The notes: generated by a model from the sequence alone, not told the origin. Shown: positions 49,834-58,855, counted from the first letter of the stretch. The stretch: 64,000 bases of DNA from Micrococcaceae bacterium Sec5.7 (GCA_039636785.1 CP144169.1:3658001-3722000); one strand, 5' to 3'. Program-made: numbers and translations.

Positions 49834-50844
49834 ATGGAATTCAGATACCTCGGAAACAGCGGTCTCAAAATCTCGGAAATCACATTCGGCAATTGGCTGA
49901 CCCACGGTTCACAAGTTGAGAACGACGTCGCCACGCAGTGTGTGCGGGCAGCGCTCGACGCCGGCATCAGCACCTTTGACACGGCGGACGTCTACGCCAA
50001 CACCGCCGCCGAAACGGTCCTGGGCGAAGCGCTCAAGGGCGAGCGGCGTCAGTCGCTTGAGATCTTCACCAAAGTATTCGGACCCACTGGCCCCAAAGGC
50101 CACAACGACGTCGGGCTTTCACGGAAGCACATCATGGAGTCGATCGACGGCTCGCTGACCCGGCTGCAGACCGGCTACGTGGACCTGTACCAGGCGCACC
50201 GGTACGACTTCGAGACGCCACTGGAAGAGACCATGCAGGCGTTCGCGGATGTCGTGCGGCAGGGCAAGGCGCTGTACATCGGGGTGAGCGAGTGGACCGC
50301 GGAGCAGCTGCGGAACGGCCATGCGCTGGCCAACGAACTGGGCTTCCAGCTGATTTCCAACCAGCCGCAGTACTCCATGCTGTGGCGGGTCATCGACGCT
50401 GAAGTGGTGCCGGCGTCGGAGGAACTGGGCGTTTCGCAGATCGTGTGGTCGCCCATGGCGCAGGGTGTGTTGAGCGGCAAATACCTGCCGGGCCGGCCTG
50501 CTCCGGAAGGCAGCCGTGCCACGGATGAAAAAGGCGGGGCGAACACCATCAAGCGCTGGCTGGCCGAGGACGTGCTGACCGGCGTTCAGCAGCTCAAGCC
50601 GATTGCGGGCGAGGCCGGGCTGACCATGCCGCAGCTGGCCATCGCCTGGGTCCTGCAGAACAAGAACGTGGCGTCGGCCATTATGGGGGCGTCGCGGCCG
50701 GAGCAGGTGGCCGGAAATGCGGCCGCCGCGGGCGTGAAGTTGGACGCGGGCATCATGGCGAAGATCGACGACGCCATCGGCTCACTTGCCGAGCGCGATC
50801 CGGCTAAAACCAAGGATTCCTCACCGGCCAGCAGGGAAGCGTAG
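49834..50844 (+). CDS. aldo/keto reductase (Kv-beta-like)
   Basis: A 336-residue aldo/keto reductase: 'MEFRYLGNSGLKISEITFGNWL', catalytic 'ISTFDTADVYANTAAE', Lys in 'LEIFTKVFGPTGP', His in 'DLYQAHRYD', and 'NQPQYSMLWR...LGVSQIVWSPMAQGVLSGKYLPG', closest in style to voltage-gated potassium channel beta-subunit-like reductases. Substrate unknown. The SDR gene follows after 5 bp, suggesting an operon. Confidence 0.94.
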   Translation: MEFRYLGNSGLKISEITFGNWLTHGSQVENDVATQCVRAALDAGISTFDTADVYANTAAETVLGEALKGERRQSLEIFTKVFGPTGPKGHNDVGLSRKHIMESIDGSLTRLQTGYVDLYQAHRYDFETPLEETMQAFADVVRQGKALYIGVSEWTAEQLRNGHALANELGFQLISNQPQYSMLWRVIDAEVVPASEELGVSQIVWSPMAQGVLSGKYLPGRPAPEGSRATDEKGGANTIKRWLAEDVLTGVQQLKPIAGEAGLTMPQLAIAWVLQNKNVASAIMGASRPEQVAGNAAAAGVKLDAGIMAKIDDAIGSLAERDPAKTKDSSPASREA

Positions 50845-50849
50845 CCGCC

Positions 50850-51701
50850 GTGGCCGGCCTTCCGGCGCTCGCGATCACCGGTTCCACCGGAAATCTGGGC
50901 GGGATGGTGGCCCGGCAGCTCGCCGACGCTGGCCTTGCCCAGCGTCTGCTGGTGCGCGACGCCGGACGGGCGCCGGAGCTGGAAGGTGCGGATCCCGTGG
51001 TGTTCAGTTATGGCGACGCGGCGCCGGCCGCCTCGGCTCTGGAGGGTGTGAAGACCCTGTTTATGGTGTCAGCTGCGGAAGCCGAGGACCGGTTGCAGCA
51101 GCATTTCACGTTCGTTGATGCGGCTGCCGCGGCGGGAGTGGAGCACGTGGTCTACACCTCGTTCTATGGTGCGGCCCCGGACGCCACCTTCACCCTGGCC
51201 CGGGACCACTACGCCACGGAAGAACGGATCAGGGAATCCGGGATGGCGTTCACGTTTCTACGGGACAACTTCTACCTGGATTTCCTGCCGATGTTGGCGG
51301 GCGAGGACGGGGTCATCCGTGGCCCTGCCGGTGACGGGGTGGTATCTGCCGTGACGCGGGAGGACATTGTCCGGTGCGCAGTGGCCGTGCTGGGTGATCC
51401 CGTGCTGCACGTGGGTGCAACGTACAACCTCACGGGTCCGGAAGAGATCTCGCTGGCCCGGGCCGCGGAGCTGCTGACTGCGTCCACCGGCCGTACTATT
51501 TCCTACCTTCCGGAAACCGTTGAGGAAGCCTACGCCTCACGCGCTTCCTACGGCGCGCCGGGGTGGCAGGTTGACGCGTGGGTGAGCACGTACACGGCTA
51601 TGGCGGCCGGTGAAATGGCAGGGCTGTCCGCTGATGTGCACGGGCTGACGGGACGGGAGCCGCTGGGGCTGGCGGAGTTCGTGAAGAGGTCACGGCTGTA
51701 G
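50850..51701 (+). CDS. NmrA-like SDR / NAD(P)H oxidoreductase
   Basis: A 283-residue atypical short-chain dehydrogenase. The N-terminal Rossmann motif is 'LAITGSTGNLGGMVARQL' (G-x-T-G-x-x-G), and 'VYTSFYGAAPDATFTLARDHYATEERIRESGMAFTFLRDNFYLDFLP' matches the QOR2/YtfG and NmrA group, which bind NADPH and reduce quinones or sense redox state. It uses a GTG start 5 bp after the aldo/keto reductase. Confidence 0.9.
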   Translation: MAGLPALAITGSTGNLGGMVARQLADAGLAQRLLVRDAGRAPELEGADPVVFSYGDAAPAASALEGVKTLFMVSAAEAEDRLQQHFTFVDAAAAAGVEHVVYTSFYGAAPDATFTLARDHYATEERIRESGMAFTFLRDNFYLDFLPMLAGEDGVIRGPAGDGVVSAVTREDIVRCAVAVLGDPVLHVGATYNLTGPEEISLARAAELLTASTGRTISYLPETVEEAYASRASYGAPGWQVDAWVSTYTAMAAGEMAGLSADVHGLTGREPLGLAEFVKRSRL

Positions 51702-51815
51702 GCGCCGAGCTTACGTACCCCCTCGAGAGGTGCCGCAACACGTCGTCTTGACGTTCTGCGGCGTGCGGCGTAGACCTGTGGTCAGGGGCAACCCGACGAG
51801 CAGAATCGAAATGCC

Positions 51816-52937
51816 ATGACGAAGCAAATATCCCGGCGCCGTCAGAGCGTGAAGCCCGGTGTGATGGCCGCGCCGCATTCAAGTGAACCGACTTTCGGCC
51901 CGCTGACGGCCGAGGAACTCCAGCTCGCCGTCCGGAACCATTCCATGCCGCTGGAGGCCCTCCGCAACGACATCACTCCGCCGGGCCTGCATTATCTGTT
52001 GACGCATTTTGACATCCCCCATGTCGACGCCAATACCTGGGTGCTGAGAATCGGCGGGGCGGTGCGGCACCCGCTGGAAATGGGCATGTTCGCCCTCCGC
52101 GCCCGCCCCAGGATCAGCGTTCCGGTGACGCTGGAGTGTGCAGGCAACGGACGTTCATTGCTCCGGCCGCGGCCCTTGAGCCAGCCGTGGGTACTGGAGG
52201 CCGTGGGGACGGCCGAGTGGTCCGGTGTGCCGCTGGCGCACCTGTTGGAGGAGGCGGAGGTGGACCCCGATGCCGTGGAAGTGGTGTTCACAGGCGCGGA
52301 TGCGGGAATCCAGGGTGGCGTCCGGCACAGGTACGAACGGAGCCTGCCGCTGTCAGAGGCCATGCGTCCCGACGTCGTACTCGCTTACCGGATGAACGGG
52401 CAGCCGCTTCCCCCTCAGCACGGCTTTCCGCTGCGGCTGGTGGTCCCCGGCTGGTACGGAATGGCCAGCGTCAAATGGCTGCAGTCGATCGAGGTGGTCA
52501 CCCGGCCATTCGGCGGTTTCCAGCAGTCGGTAGCGTACCGCTACCAGGCAGGCGCGGACGACGTCGGCCGGCCAGTCACGCGGATCCGGGTACGTTCGCT
52601 GATGGTCCCGCCGGGAATCCCGGACTTCTTCACGCGCCGGCGGATCCTGCCTCACGGGCCGGTGATGCTGCGGGGCCGGGCATGGTCCGGTGAAGGGGCA
52701 GTGGAGCGCGTGGAGGTAGGCATCGACGGGAAGTGGATTCCGGCCCACTTGGAAGAGCCGTCCGGACCGTTCGCGTGGTCTGCCTGGTCCCTGCCCTGGG
52801 TAGCCGATCCGGGAGAGCACGAGCTGGCCTGCCGCGCCACGGACTCGACCGGAGCCGGGCAGCCTCTGGAGCAGAACTGGAACTACCAGGGCATGGGCAA
52901 CAACGAGGTGCAGCGGGTGCGGGTGAGCGTCGAATAG
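51816..52937 (+). CDS. sulfite-oxidase-type molybdopterin oxidoreductase
   Basis: A 373-residue protein with an Oxidored_molyb domain and a C-terminal Mo-co dimerisation domain. The molybdenum-ligand Cys is C108 in 'VPVTLECAGNGRS'; 'QGGVRHRYERSLPLSEAM' and 'GFPLRLVVPGWYGMASVKWLQSIEV' are hallmark motifs. There is no haem domain and no evident signal peptide, so it looks like a cytoplasmic sulfite-oxidase-like enzyme. Electron acceptor and substrate are unknown. No molybdenum-cofactor genes lie nearby. Confidence 0.93.
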   Translation: MTKQISRRRQSVKPGVMAAPHSSEPTFGPLTAEELQLAVRNHSMPLEALRNDITPPGLHYLLTHFDIPHVDANTWVLRIGGAVRHPLEMGMFALRARPRISVPVTLECAGNGRSLLRPRPLSQPWVLEAVGTAEWSGVPLAHLLEEAEVDPDAVEVVFTGADAGIQGGVRHRYERSLPLSEAMRPDVVLAYRMNGQPLPPQHGFPLRLVVPGWYGMASVKWLQSIEVVTRPFGGFQQSVAYRYQAGADDVGRPVTRIRVRSLMVPPGIPDFFTRRRILPHGPVMLRGRAWSGEGAVERVEVGIDGKWIPAHLEEPSGPFAWSAWSLPWVADPGEHELACRATDSTGAGQPLEQNWNYQGMGNNEVQRVRVSVE

Positions 52938-53079
52938 CTGATTCCTTGAGGGACTTCTGCCTCCGACGGCGGCCGCCGCATTGGCGTCGGCCCGGCGCAG
53001 TCCGAGTACCGGTTTTCGTTCAACCCCAATGACGTGCCAGCCGGATAGCAAATCCTGCGGGATTGCCGTTCTGTAAGCT

Positions 53080-53085
53080 TACGCT
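53080..53085 (+). promoter_or_regulatory. -10 box of a leaderless DUF1003 mRNA
   Basis: TACGCT ends 7 bases before the ATG at 53092 and no ribosome-binding site is seen. Confidence 0.4.
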
Positions 53086-53091
53086 GGGCAC

Positions 53092-53526
53092 ATGAGCGAA
53101 CATAAAAGCACGTGGCACGACCAGCACAAGGCCGGACTCAGCAGAGGCCAGCGGGCTGCCGACCTCATGCGGAACGGCATGGGCAGCTGGCAGTTCGTGG
53201 GCAGCTTCATAGGCTTCATGATTGTGTGGGCGCTGCTGAATTCCCTGGTCCTCGGCTCCGGAGGTTGGGATCCGTATCCGTACATTCTCCTGAACCTTTT
53301 CCTGTCCATGCTGGCCGGCCTGCAGGGCGCCATCCTGCTCATTGCCGCCAAGCGCCAGGACGGCATCGCAGCCGCAATGGCCCAGCATGACTACGACACC
53401 GATGTGCGGGCCGAGGCTGAAATCGCGCGGCTCACCACCATCAACAACCAGCAGCTGGAAATACTCCAGGAGCTCCGGCAACTGATCGGTGAGCGCGGTT
53501 CCGGCCAGAAAACCGCACCTCAGTAG
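53092..53526 (+). CDS. DUF1003 membrane protein
   Basis: A 144-residue protein with two membrane helices in the DUF1003 pattern: 'RAADLMRNGMGSWQFVGSFIGFMIVWALLNS', then 'WDPYPYILLNLFLSMLAGLQGAILLIAAKRQD', followed by a coiled-coil-like tail. Function unknown. It converges with and overlaps the next gene by 7 bases. Confidence 0.93.
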   Translation: MSEHKSTWHDQHKAGLSRGQRAADLMRNGMGSWQFVGSFIGFMIVWALLNSLVLGSGGWDPYPYILLNLFLSMLAGLQGAILLIAAKRQDGIAAAMAQHDYDTDVRAEAEIARLTTINNQQLEILQELRQLIGERGSGQKTAPQ

Positions 53527-54272
53527 TCCACAATCCCGCCGCTGGAGATGTTCACGGTGGCGTCGGTCATGGAGCCTGCTTTGTCCGAGGCGATGAACGC
53601 CGCCACGTTGCCCACATCCTCAAGAGTTGCGGTCCGGTTGAGGTGGGCCGTCTCGGTGATCTCCTTCACAATTTCTTCACGCCCTTCCATCTGCCAGGGA
53701 ATGGTTTCCACTATCCCGCCGGTGACCATGGTGACCACGCGAATGCCGTGTTTACCGAGCTCCAGGGCCCACTGCCGACGCTGCCCTTCCATCGCATCCA
53801 GCGCCACTTTGAAGCCGCCGAGTCCCGCAAGCGTCTGCGGCCCGGAGCCGCCGAACATCAGCACTACGCCGGAGCGCTGTTTGATCATGTACCTCGCCGC
53901 GGCGCGCGTGGTGAGGAAGTGGGTACGGGTGGCGGCGGTGACGGGCTGGGTGAAGTCCTCGGCGGAGATCTCCATCAGCGGATGCTGGACGTCACCGTAG
54001 GAGATCAGGTTGAAGGAGATGTCGATCCGCTTTGATTTTTTGGCCACACGGTCCACGAAGGCATTCACCTGCGCTTCGTCGAGGGCGTCGACGACGGCGG
54101 TTTCGGCAATTCCGCCTGCCTCAAGGATGTCCCGGGCCACTTTGTCCAGCCTGGCTTCAGTGCGACCGGCGAGGTAGACGGTGGCACCTTGTTCCGCGAA
54201 CTCCCTGGCGACTACACCACCGATAGGTCCGCCAGCACCATAGATCAGAGCAGTTTTGCCTTGCAGCAACAT
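53520..54272 (-). CDS. SDR family oxidoreductase
   Basis: A 250-residue classical short-chain dehydrogenase-like protein: 'LQGKTALIYGAGGPIGGVVAREFAEQGATVYLAGRTE' is the cofactor-binding Rossmann region. The usual YxxxK pair is not obvious: around 'VVLMFGGSGPQTLAGLGGFKVALDAMEGQRRQWALELGKHGIRV' the Tyr is replaced by Phe (G-F-K-V-A). This is the enoyl-reductase/FabI-like variant or a non-catalytic one. The start at 54272 has GGAGG. The open frame upstream is a shadow. Confidence 0.88.
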   Translation of the reverse strand: MLLQGKTALIYGAGGPIGGVVAREFAEQGATVYLAGRTEARLDKVARDILEAGGIAETAVVDALDEAQVNAFVDRVAKKSKRIDISFNLISYGDVQHPLMEISAEDFTQPVTAATRTHFLTTRAAARYMIKQRSGVVLMFGGSGPQTLAGLGGFKVALDAMEGQRRQWALELGKHGIRVVTMVTGGIVETIPWQMEGREEIVKEITETAHLNRTATLEDVGNVAAFIASDKAGSMTDATVNISSGGIVDY

Positions 54273-54359
54273 TGCCGGCCTCCCGTCGCGGAGCTTCTGG
54301 TGGTTCCCTCCACTATGTTCTTGTGATGCGTGGCTGGCAATAGATTCCGGCGCCACGGC

Positions 54360-54365
54360 TATACT
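54360..54365 (+). promoter_or_regulatory. -10 box for the S4-domain gene
   Basis: TATACT lies 11 bases before the ATG at 54377, so the predicted leader is about 5 nt and no ribosome-binding site is seen. Confidence 0.4.
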
Positions 54366-54376
54366 CGGTCGCAGCC

Positions 54377-54760
54377 ATGACCAGCATTCCTTCCTCCCCT
54401 GCCACCGTCCGCATCGATGCGTGGCTTTGGGCCGTCCGCGCCTACAAGACACGCTCCGCGGCCACTGCGGCCTGCCGGGCGGGCCATGTGCGCGTCAACG
54501 GCAATCCGGTCAAGGCTTCGCAGACCGTGGTTCCCGGCGACACCGTCCGTGTGCGCCAGCCGGGCTTCGAACGCATCCTAGAGGTGCGCAGGCTGATCGC
54601 AAAGAGAGTCGGAGCCGAGGCCGCGTCCCACTGCTTCACCGACCACACTCCCGAGCGTCCCGCAGCACCGGCGCTGGGTCTTCCTCAGCGGGACCGTGGC
54701 GCGGGCCGCCCCACCAAGAAGGACCGTCGTGAGATGGAGCGGCTGCGCGGCGAGGATTAG
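54377..54760 (+). CDS. S4-domain RNA-binding protein (Hsp15/HslR type)
   Basis: A 127-residue protein. Residues 11-75 are an S4 domain ('RIDAWLWAVRAYKTRSAATAACRAGHVRVNGNPVKASQTVVPGDTVRV'). The Lys/Arg-rich C-terminal tail 'GAGRPTKKDRREMERLRG' is typical of Hsp15, which binds 50S subunits carrying nascent chains. It is divergent from the SDR gene. Confidence 0.93.
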   Translation: MTSIPSSPATVRIDAWLWAVRAYKTRSAATAACRAGHVRVNGNPVKASQTVVPGDTVRVRQPGFERILEVRRLIAKRVGAEAASHCFTDHTPERPAAPALGLPQRDRGAGRPTKKDRREMERLRGED

Positions 54761-54836
54761 CCGCGCTACGCTTCGATTGGTGCTGCGGCGCTGCTGGGCA
54801 CACGGCGGAAAACGTTGCAGGTCCGGGCTGATGTCC

Positions 54837-55472
54837 CTACTCCCGGACAGCTTCCTTGCCGTCCCGTACTTCGAAGTCTCCGGCTCCGAACGCCGTGGGC
54901 AGAAGTACCAGGTGGACCGCGCCGGCACTGGTGGTTTTGCTCTTGACCAGCGTGAAGTTTGACGGCGCCGCGCCCGTCTCGAAAAGCCGTTTCCCCTCTC
55001 CCACCACCACCGGAAAGCAGAGCAGCCGGTATTCGTCCACGAGTCCGGCGTCGTGAAGGGCGCGGGCAAGCCGGTGGCTTCCGTGCACCTGGAGTTCACG
55101 CCCTGGCTGGGACTTGAGATCGTCGATGGCCTCCAGGAAGTTGCCCGGCAGCACGGTGGTATTCTTCCATGTCGGCTCCCGGATGGTGGCGGAGACAAGG
55201 TACTTTGGCAGGTTGTTGAGTGCTGCGGCTACGGTATTTTCCGGGTCCGTCACCTGTTCCCAGTACCGCTGCATCATCTGGAATGTGGTCCTTCCGAGCA
55301 ATATGGCATCTGCTTCAGCGAACCAGCCGTCGACGATCTGTCCCATGTCTTCGTCGGCATGAGGGACCAGCCAGCCGCCGCGGCCAAACCCGCCGGAGGT
55401 GTCTTCGTCCCTGCCGCCCGGACCCTGCATAACGCCGTCAAGGCTGACGAAGGTATTGACCGTGAGTTTCAT
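54837..55472 (-). CDS. dihydrofolate reductase family protein (RibD C-terminal type)
   Basis: A 211-residue protein with the RibD_C/DHFR fold: 'MKLTVNTFVSLDGVMQGPGG', 'DAILLGRTTFQMMQRYW', 'PGRELQVHGSHRLARALHDAGLVDEYRLLCFPVVVGEGKRLF'. This YyaP/YwjB-like group probably reduces an NADPH-linked substrate that is unknown. The start at 55472 has AAGGGG; the open frame upstream is not related. Confidence 0.93.
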   Translation of the reverse strand: MKLTVNTFVSLDGVMQGPGGRDEDTSGGFGRGGWLVPHADEDMGQIVDGWFAEADAILLGRTTFQMMQRYWEQVTDPENTVAAALNNLPKYLVSATIREPTWKNTTVLPGNFLEAIDDLKSQPGRELQVHGSHRLARALHDAGLVDEYRLLCFPVVVGEGKRLFETGAAPSNFTLVKSKTTSAGAVHLVLLPTAFGAGDFEVRDGKEAVRE

Positions 55473-55603
55473 TGCGTACCCCTTCCAGTGCAAACCCGAA
55501 TGAAGGCCTGAAGTGACGCAGCCAGTGGACCGCCGCCACCCATAGTTTTGTCTCCACAGGCTGGGGCTGTCAACGGTTCTACGGAAGGAAGCGGAGCCGT
55601 CGG

Positions 55604-56113
55604 CTAGCCTCCGCTGGCGCGAGCCTGGACCAGGTTGGCGAACGGCAGCCGGCCGTAAATCCTGCGGAACTCGGCGTGGTAGCTGGCCTCGGCCGCGTTG
55701 ACCTCGGCTGGGGGTAGTTCTTTCCAGGCGACGACCAACGACTGCGAGTCGGCGAGCTGCCAGAGCAACCGTCCGTCCCAGTGAACCACCGGCCTCCCCC
55801 GGCCGAAGTCCACGAACTCCTGAACCTGGCTGCGAAGCCCACGGTTGCCTTTGCTTCCTGCACTGGCCTTGCCTACGTAAAGGATGTCCGCGTCGGCCAC
55901 CCACTCGGCGGCCAGGGCGGCTTCCTTGAGCGAGGGATCCTTCTTCCTGAACGTGCCCGCTGTGCTTTTCGACAGGTAGCGCGGCTCGAAGCCTTCCGGC
56001 TTCAGCACAGCAAAAATCCCCGGGGCCTGCGGGACACGCATGATTTCAAGGGCCGCGAAGGATCTGAATCCGGTGAACCCGTCCTGGGTGAGCGTCTTTT
56101 TGTCGAGGTGCAT
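55604..56113 (-). CDS. hypothetical protein, GIY-YIG-nuclease-like
   Basis: A 169-residue protein. The order G-I-F (residues 32-34), 'DILYVGKAS...GLRSQVQEF' and a late 'EASYHAEFRRIYGRLPFANL' resembles a diverged GIY-YIG nuclease core (GIF/YVG, an Arg one helix on, and a terminal acidic/Asn pair). The assignment is from motif order only. Its 3' end contains a 30-bp segment that recurs at 58510-58539. Confidence 0.55.
   Translation of the reverse strand: MHLDKKTLTQDGFTGFRSFAALEIMRVPQAPGIFAVLKPEGFEPRYLSKSTAGTFRKKDPSLKEAALAAEWVADADILYVGKASAGSKGNRGLRSQVQEFVDFGRGRPVVHWDGRLLWQLADSQSLVVAWKELPPAEVNAAEASYHAEFRRIYGRLPFANLVQARASGG
55617..55646 (+). repeat. 30-bp direct repeat, copy 1 (3' end of the GIY-YIG-like gene)
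   Basis: The plus strand reads GCGCGAGCCTGGACCAGGTT then GGCGAACGGC. It matches 58510-58539 with two mismatches. It encodes the RLPFANLVQARA end of the protein. Confidence 0.7.
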
Positions 56114-56197
56114 AGCTGTTCCTTTGGCCGGGAGGCGCGTGATGTGGTCTGGAGCAGTTTACTCAGGCGGGGCCCGCCAAGCAGGGTTGGCCCAGGG

Positions 56198-56573
56198 TCA
56201 TCTGGACTGGCCGCGAATTCTTCGAGCGATTTCCAGCAGATCGTCCAACTGTCCAGCGGCAACGTCCATTGTCAGCTCGTAGGCCTCATCCTCCGTTAAA
56301 GTCAACGGAACACCGTTCATGGCGAGGAACACTGCCGTGCAGGCGAAGCCCAGCCGTTTTGTTGCCATCAACAAGGCAGTGATTGCCAAGCAGCGATTGC
56401 AGCAACGCTGCGGCCTTTTCATCGATTCCCGGATACACGTCCTCACCGAACAGCTGGGTTTGCGGCCTGGATACCGCGGACTGAAGCAGACCATAGTCCC
56501 TGACCTGCGGCTGCGAACCCATCGGCGCCGTGACCACGGGGATTGCTGATTCCAGAGTGAGGTACTCGGTCAC
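56198..56573 (-). pseudogene. doc: Doc/death-on-curing-type toxin, frameshifted in the Fic motif
   Basis: A Fic-fold toxin of the Doc subfamily, which in the family phosphorylates elongation factor Tu. The first frame gives 'VTEYLTLESAIPVV...LFGEDVYPGIDEKAAALLQSLLGNHCLVDGNK', then goes out of frame. The rest ('KRLGFACTAVFLAMNGVPLTLTEDEAYELTMDVAAGQLDDLLEIARRIRG') lies in another frame ending at 56198. One extra A in the AAAA run at about 56366-56369, inside the G-N-K-R motif, separates them. This inactivates the toxin unless it is a sequence error. GTG start at 56573. A probable antitoxin lies upstream. Confidence 0.75.
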
Positions 56574-56631
56574 TCGCCCAGGCGCTTCAGCGTTGCTCCA
56601 TAGCGGCTGAGCGTGTCCTGCAGTGCAGCGT

Positions 56632-56772
56632 TCAGGCGGGGGCACTGTCCTCTGCATGCAGATACTCCCGAAGGGCCTTTACCGCGACCTCTTGCATCGA
56701 AACACCATCATGCTGCGCCCGCGCCCGCAGTTCAGCCGTATCCTCGGGGGTCAATCTGAGTGTCATTGCCAT
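56632..56772 (-). CDS. probable ribbon-helix-helix antitoxin of the Doc pair
   Basis: A small gene of about 46 residues: MAMTLRLTPEDTAELRARAQ...VSMQEVAVKALREYLH. The short N-terminal strand (MTLRL) followed by two helices is the CopG/Arc ribbon-helix-helix pattern seen in antitoxins paired with Doc. An alternative start at 56814 adds 14 residues. It lies 58 bp upstream of the doc start in the same direction. If Doc is dead, this may be a remnant or act only as a repressor. Confidence 0.6.
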   Translation of the reverse strand: MAMTLRLTPEDTAELRARAQHDGVSMQEVAVKALREYLHAEDSAPA

Positions 56773-57062
56773 GGCATCACTTTTGATACCACTATTGTCC
56801 GCCTTCCTGATCATTGGTACACCGCCCGCTTGCATCGCAATCAATCGCAAGCAGCCCCGGTGCGCTGGTGGTTCACCCACTGCCGCCAAGGGTGGGGAAC
56901 GCGGTTGTTCCCCTGACCGGAGATCCGGACGATGTGGAGGATGCCGCACCGGTTCAGCGCAGGCAAAAATGGGCACTGTGGCCACCGGGCTCTTCGCGGC
57001 GCAGGCTGCCGCAGTATCTTCAGTCGCCTTATAACGTCGTAGGTCCCTGAAAGACTCTCTTT

Positions 57063-58483
57063 ATGGACGACAAAGGGAAGCCGGTAGCCGCCCCGGCAGC
57101 AGCGCATCGCCGGGACGCCACAGTCCAGGACGCGATCAGGGCCCTGACCGCCATCCGCCCCTGCGATGAGAGTGCGGGCCTGATTGACCAGCTACGGGAG
57201 CTCGAGTACCTTAAGTCCGTCGCGGCGTCCCTTCAGGCTCGCGTCGCTGTGGCCTTTGATGCCGCTCAGCGCCGTGCCCAGGCCGAGGCCGGTGTTTCCG
57301 CGGACGAACTGGGCCAGGGCGCCGCGCAGATCGCGCTGGCCCGGCGCGAATCCCCGGCCCGCGGAAGCCGTCTGCTGGGCCTGGCCAAGGCTTTGGTCAC
57401 CGAAATGCCCCGCACCCTGGCCGCCCTTCAAAACGGACAGCTCAACGAATGGCGCGCCACGCTCCTGGTCAAGGAAACGGCGTGCCTGGCCGCCGAGGAC
57501 CGGTGCGCCGTCGATGAACAGCTCGCGGCGGACACCGGCACGTTCACCGGCGCCGGGGACCGGGCCATCATCGCGGCGGCCTGCAGTGCTTCCTACCGGC
57601 TGGATCCCCGCTCTGTCGCGGACCGGGCCCGGAACGCTGCCGGGGATCGGCACGTCAGCCTCCGTCCCGCACCAGACACCATGTGCTACCTGACCGCCCT
57701 GCTGCCCGTCAGCGAGGGGGTGGCGGTCCACGCCGTCCTCACCCGCCACGCCGACGCCCTCCGCTCCGACGGCGACTCCCGCTCGCGCGGCCAGATCATG
57801 GCCGATGACCTTGTCGAACGGATCACCGGCGCGCCCGGCGGGATCACGGGCATTGAAATCCAGCTCATCATGACCGACCGCAGCCTCTTCCATGGCGACA
57901 GCGAACCCGCCCGACTGCCCGGCTACGGCATCGTCCCCGCCGGCTGGGCGCGGAAAATCATCACTCCCGCCCCGTGTTCAGGGCACCGGAACCGCCGCCC
58001 TGAACACATGGCTGCGCCGGCTCTACACAGCCCCCGGAAACGGAGACCTCGTGGCCATGGACTCCCGCGCCCGGCTCTTCCCGGCGGGGCTCCGCCGTTT
58101 CATCCGGGCCCGCGACGACACCTGCCGCACACCGTACTGCGACGCGCCGATCCGCCATCTGGACCACATCGTCCCCCCGGCACGGCGGCGGCACTACCAG
58201 CAGCGGTAACGGCGAGGGACTTTGCGAAGCCTGCAACCACACCAAAGAAACCCTCGGCTGGAGCGTCAGGCCCCGCCCCGGCCCGCGGCACACCATCGCA
58301 GTCCAGACCCCCACCGGCCACAGCTACGAATCAACCGCGCCGCCCTTGCCCGGCACACCGCTGACCGGAACATCACGGCCCCCAGGAACAGCCTCGCCAC
58401 CATCCCGACGCCAGCGGCGCGAACTCCGGCACCGTGCCAAGACAATCAAACGAGGCAAGCTCAAGGGAGCGACCGCCGCCTAG
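57063..58483 (+). pseudogene. DUF222/HNH endonuclease-like gene with two frameshifts
   Basis: The first frame gives a DUF222 domain ('IDQLRELEYLKSVAASLQARVAVAFDAAQRR...'). Near 57977 the family sequence moves to a second frame ('[65 protein letters not shown]'). At about 58171-58176 it moves to a third ('[27 protein letters not shown]...KGATAA', stop at 58481). Each shift is explained by one extra C in a C run. The HNH residues (C...C, H-x-D-H, C-x-x-C-N-H) are all present across frames. Such DUF222 genes are abundant in Micrococcaceae with unknown function. Confidence 0.8.
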
Positions 58484-58855
58484 CGGAACCAGGCATTCAC
58501 CAGGATGATGCGCGGGCCTGGACCAGATTGGCGAACGGCGAACCATCAACTCTGAGTTGAAAGTTGCCTCGCTCAATTCGCCATCCGCTAGACCCGGGAG
58601 ATGGGCTGAGCAATTCGGCCGAAGCCGGCACCTTTCTTTTAGGCGAGTTGGGGCGGAGGTCTTTTGGCACTGTCATTCAGGGCCCTGCCACGATGAACCT
58701 GGCCCCGAAGGCTGCGTCCACGGACGGCACCTGATCCTGCGCCCCTCGGCTCCCTGGAGCATCGCCCGGCAGCTCCCCCGCGCACCCACCCACCCAAACG
58801 CGTAGAGTAGAACAAGACGCCTGATTCTGGACGCCGTGCTGCTGAGGGAGACATC
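58484..58855 (+). other. intergenic region with gene remnant
   Basis: About 370 bp without a credible gene. It contains the second copy of the 30-bp repeat and, near 58801-58812, an AT-richer TAGAGT stretch that may be the promoter of the next gene. Confidence 0.45.
58510..58539 (+). repeat. 30-bp direct repeat, copy 2
   Basis: Same orientation as 55617-55646 with two mismatches. Sequence on either side is unrelated to the first copy. Confidence 0.7.

Noticed and set aside
51720..51760. Imperfect hairpin after the NmrA-like SDR gene as a terminator.
   Set aside because: The stem is interrupted by a 2x2 internal loop and has no U tract; too weak to annotate.
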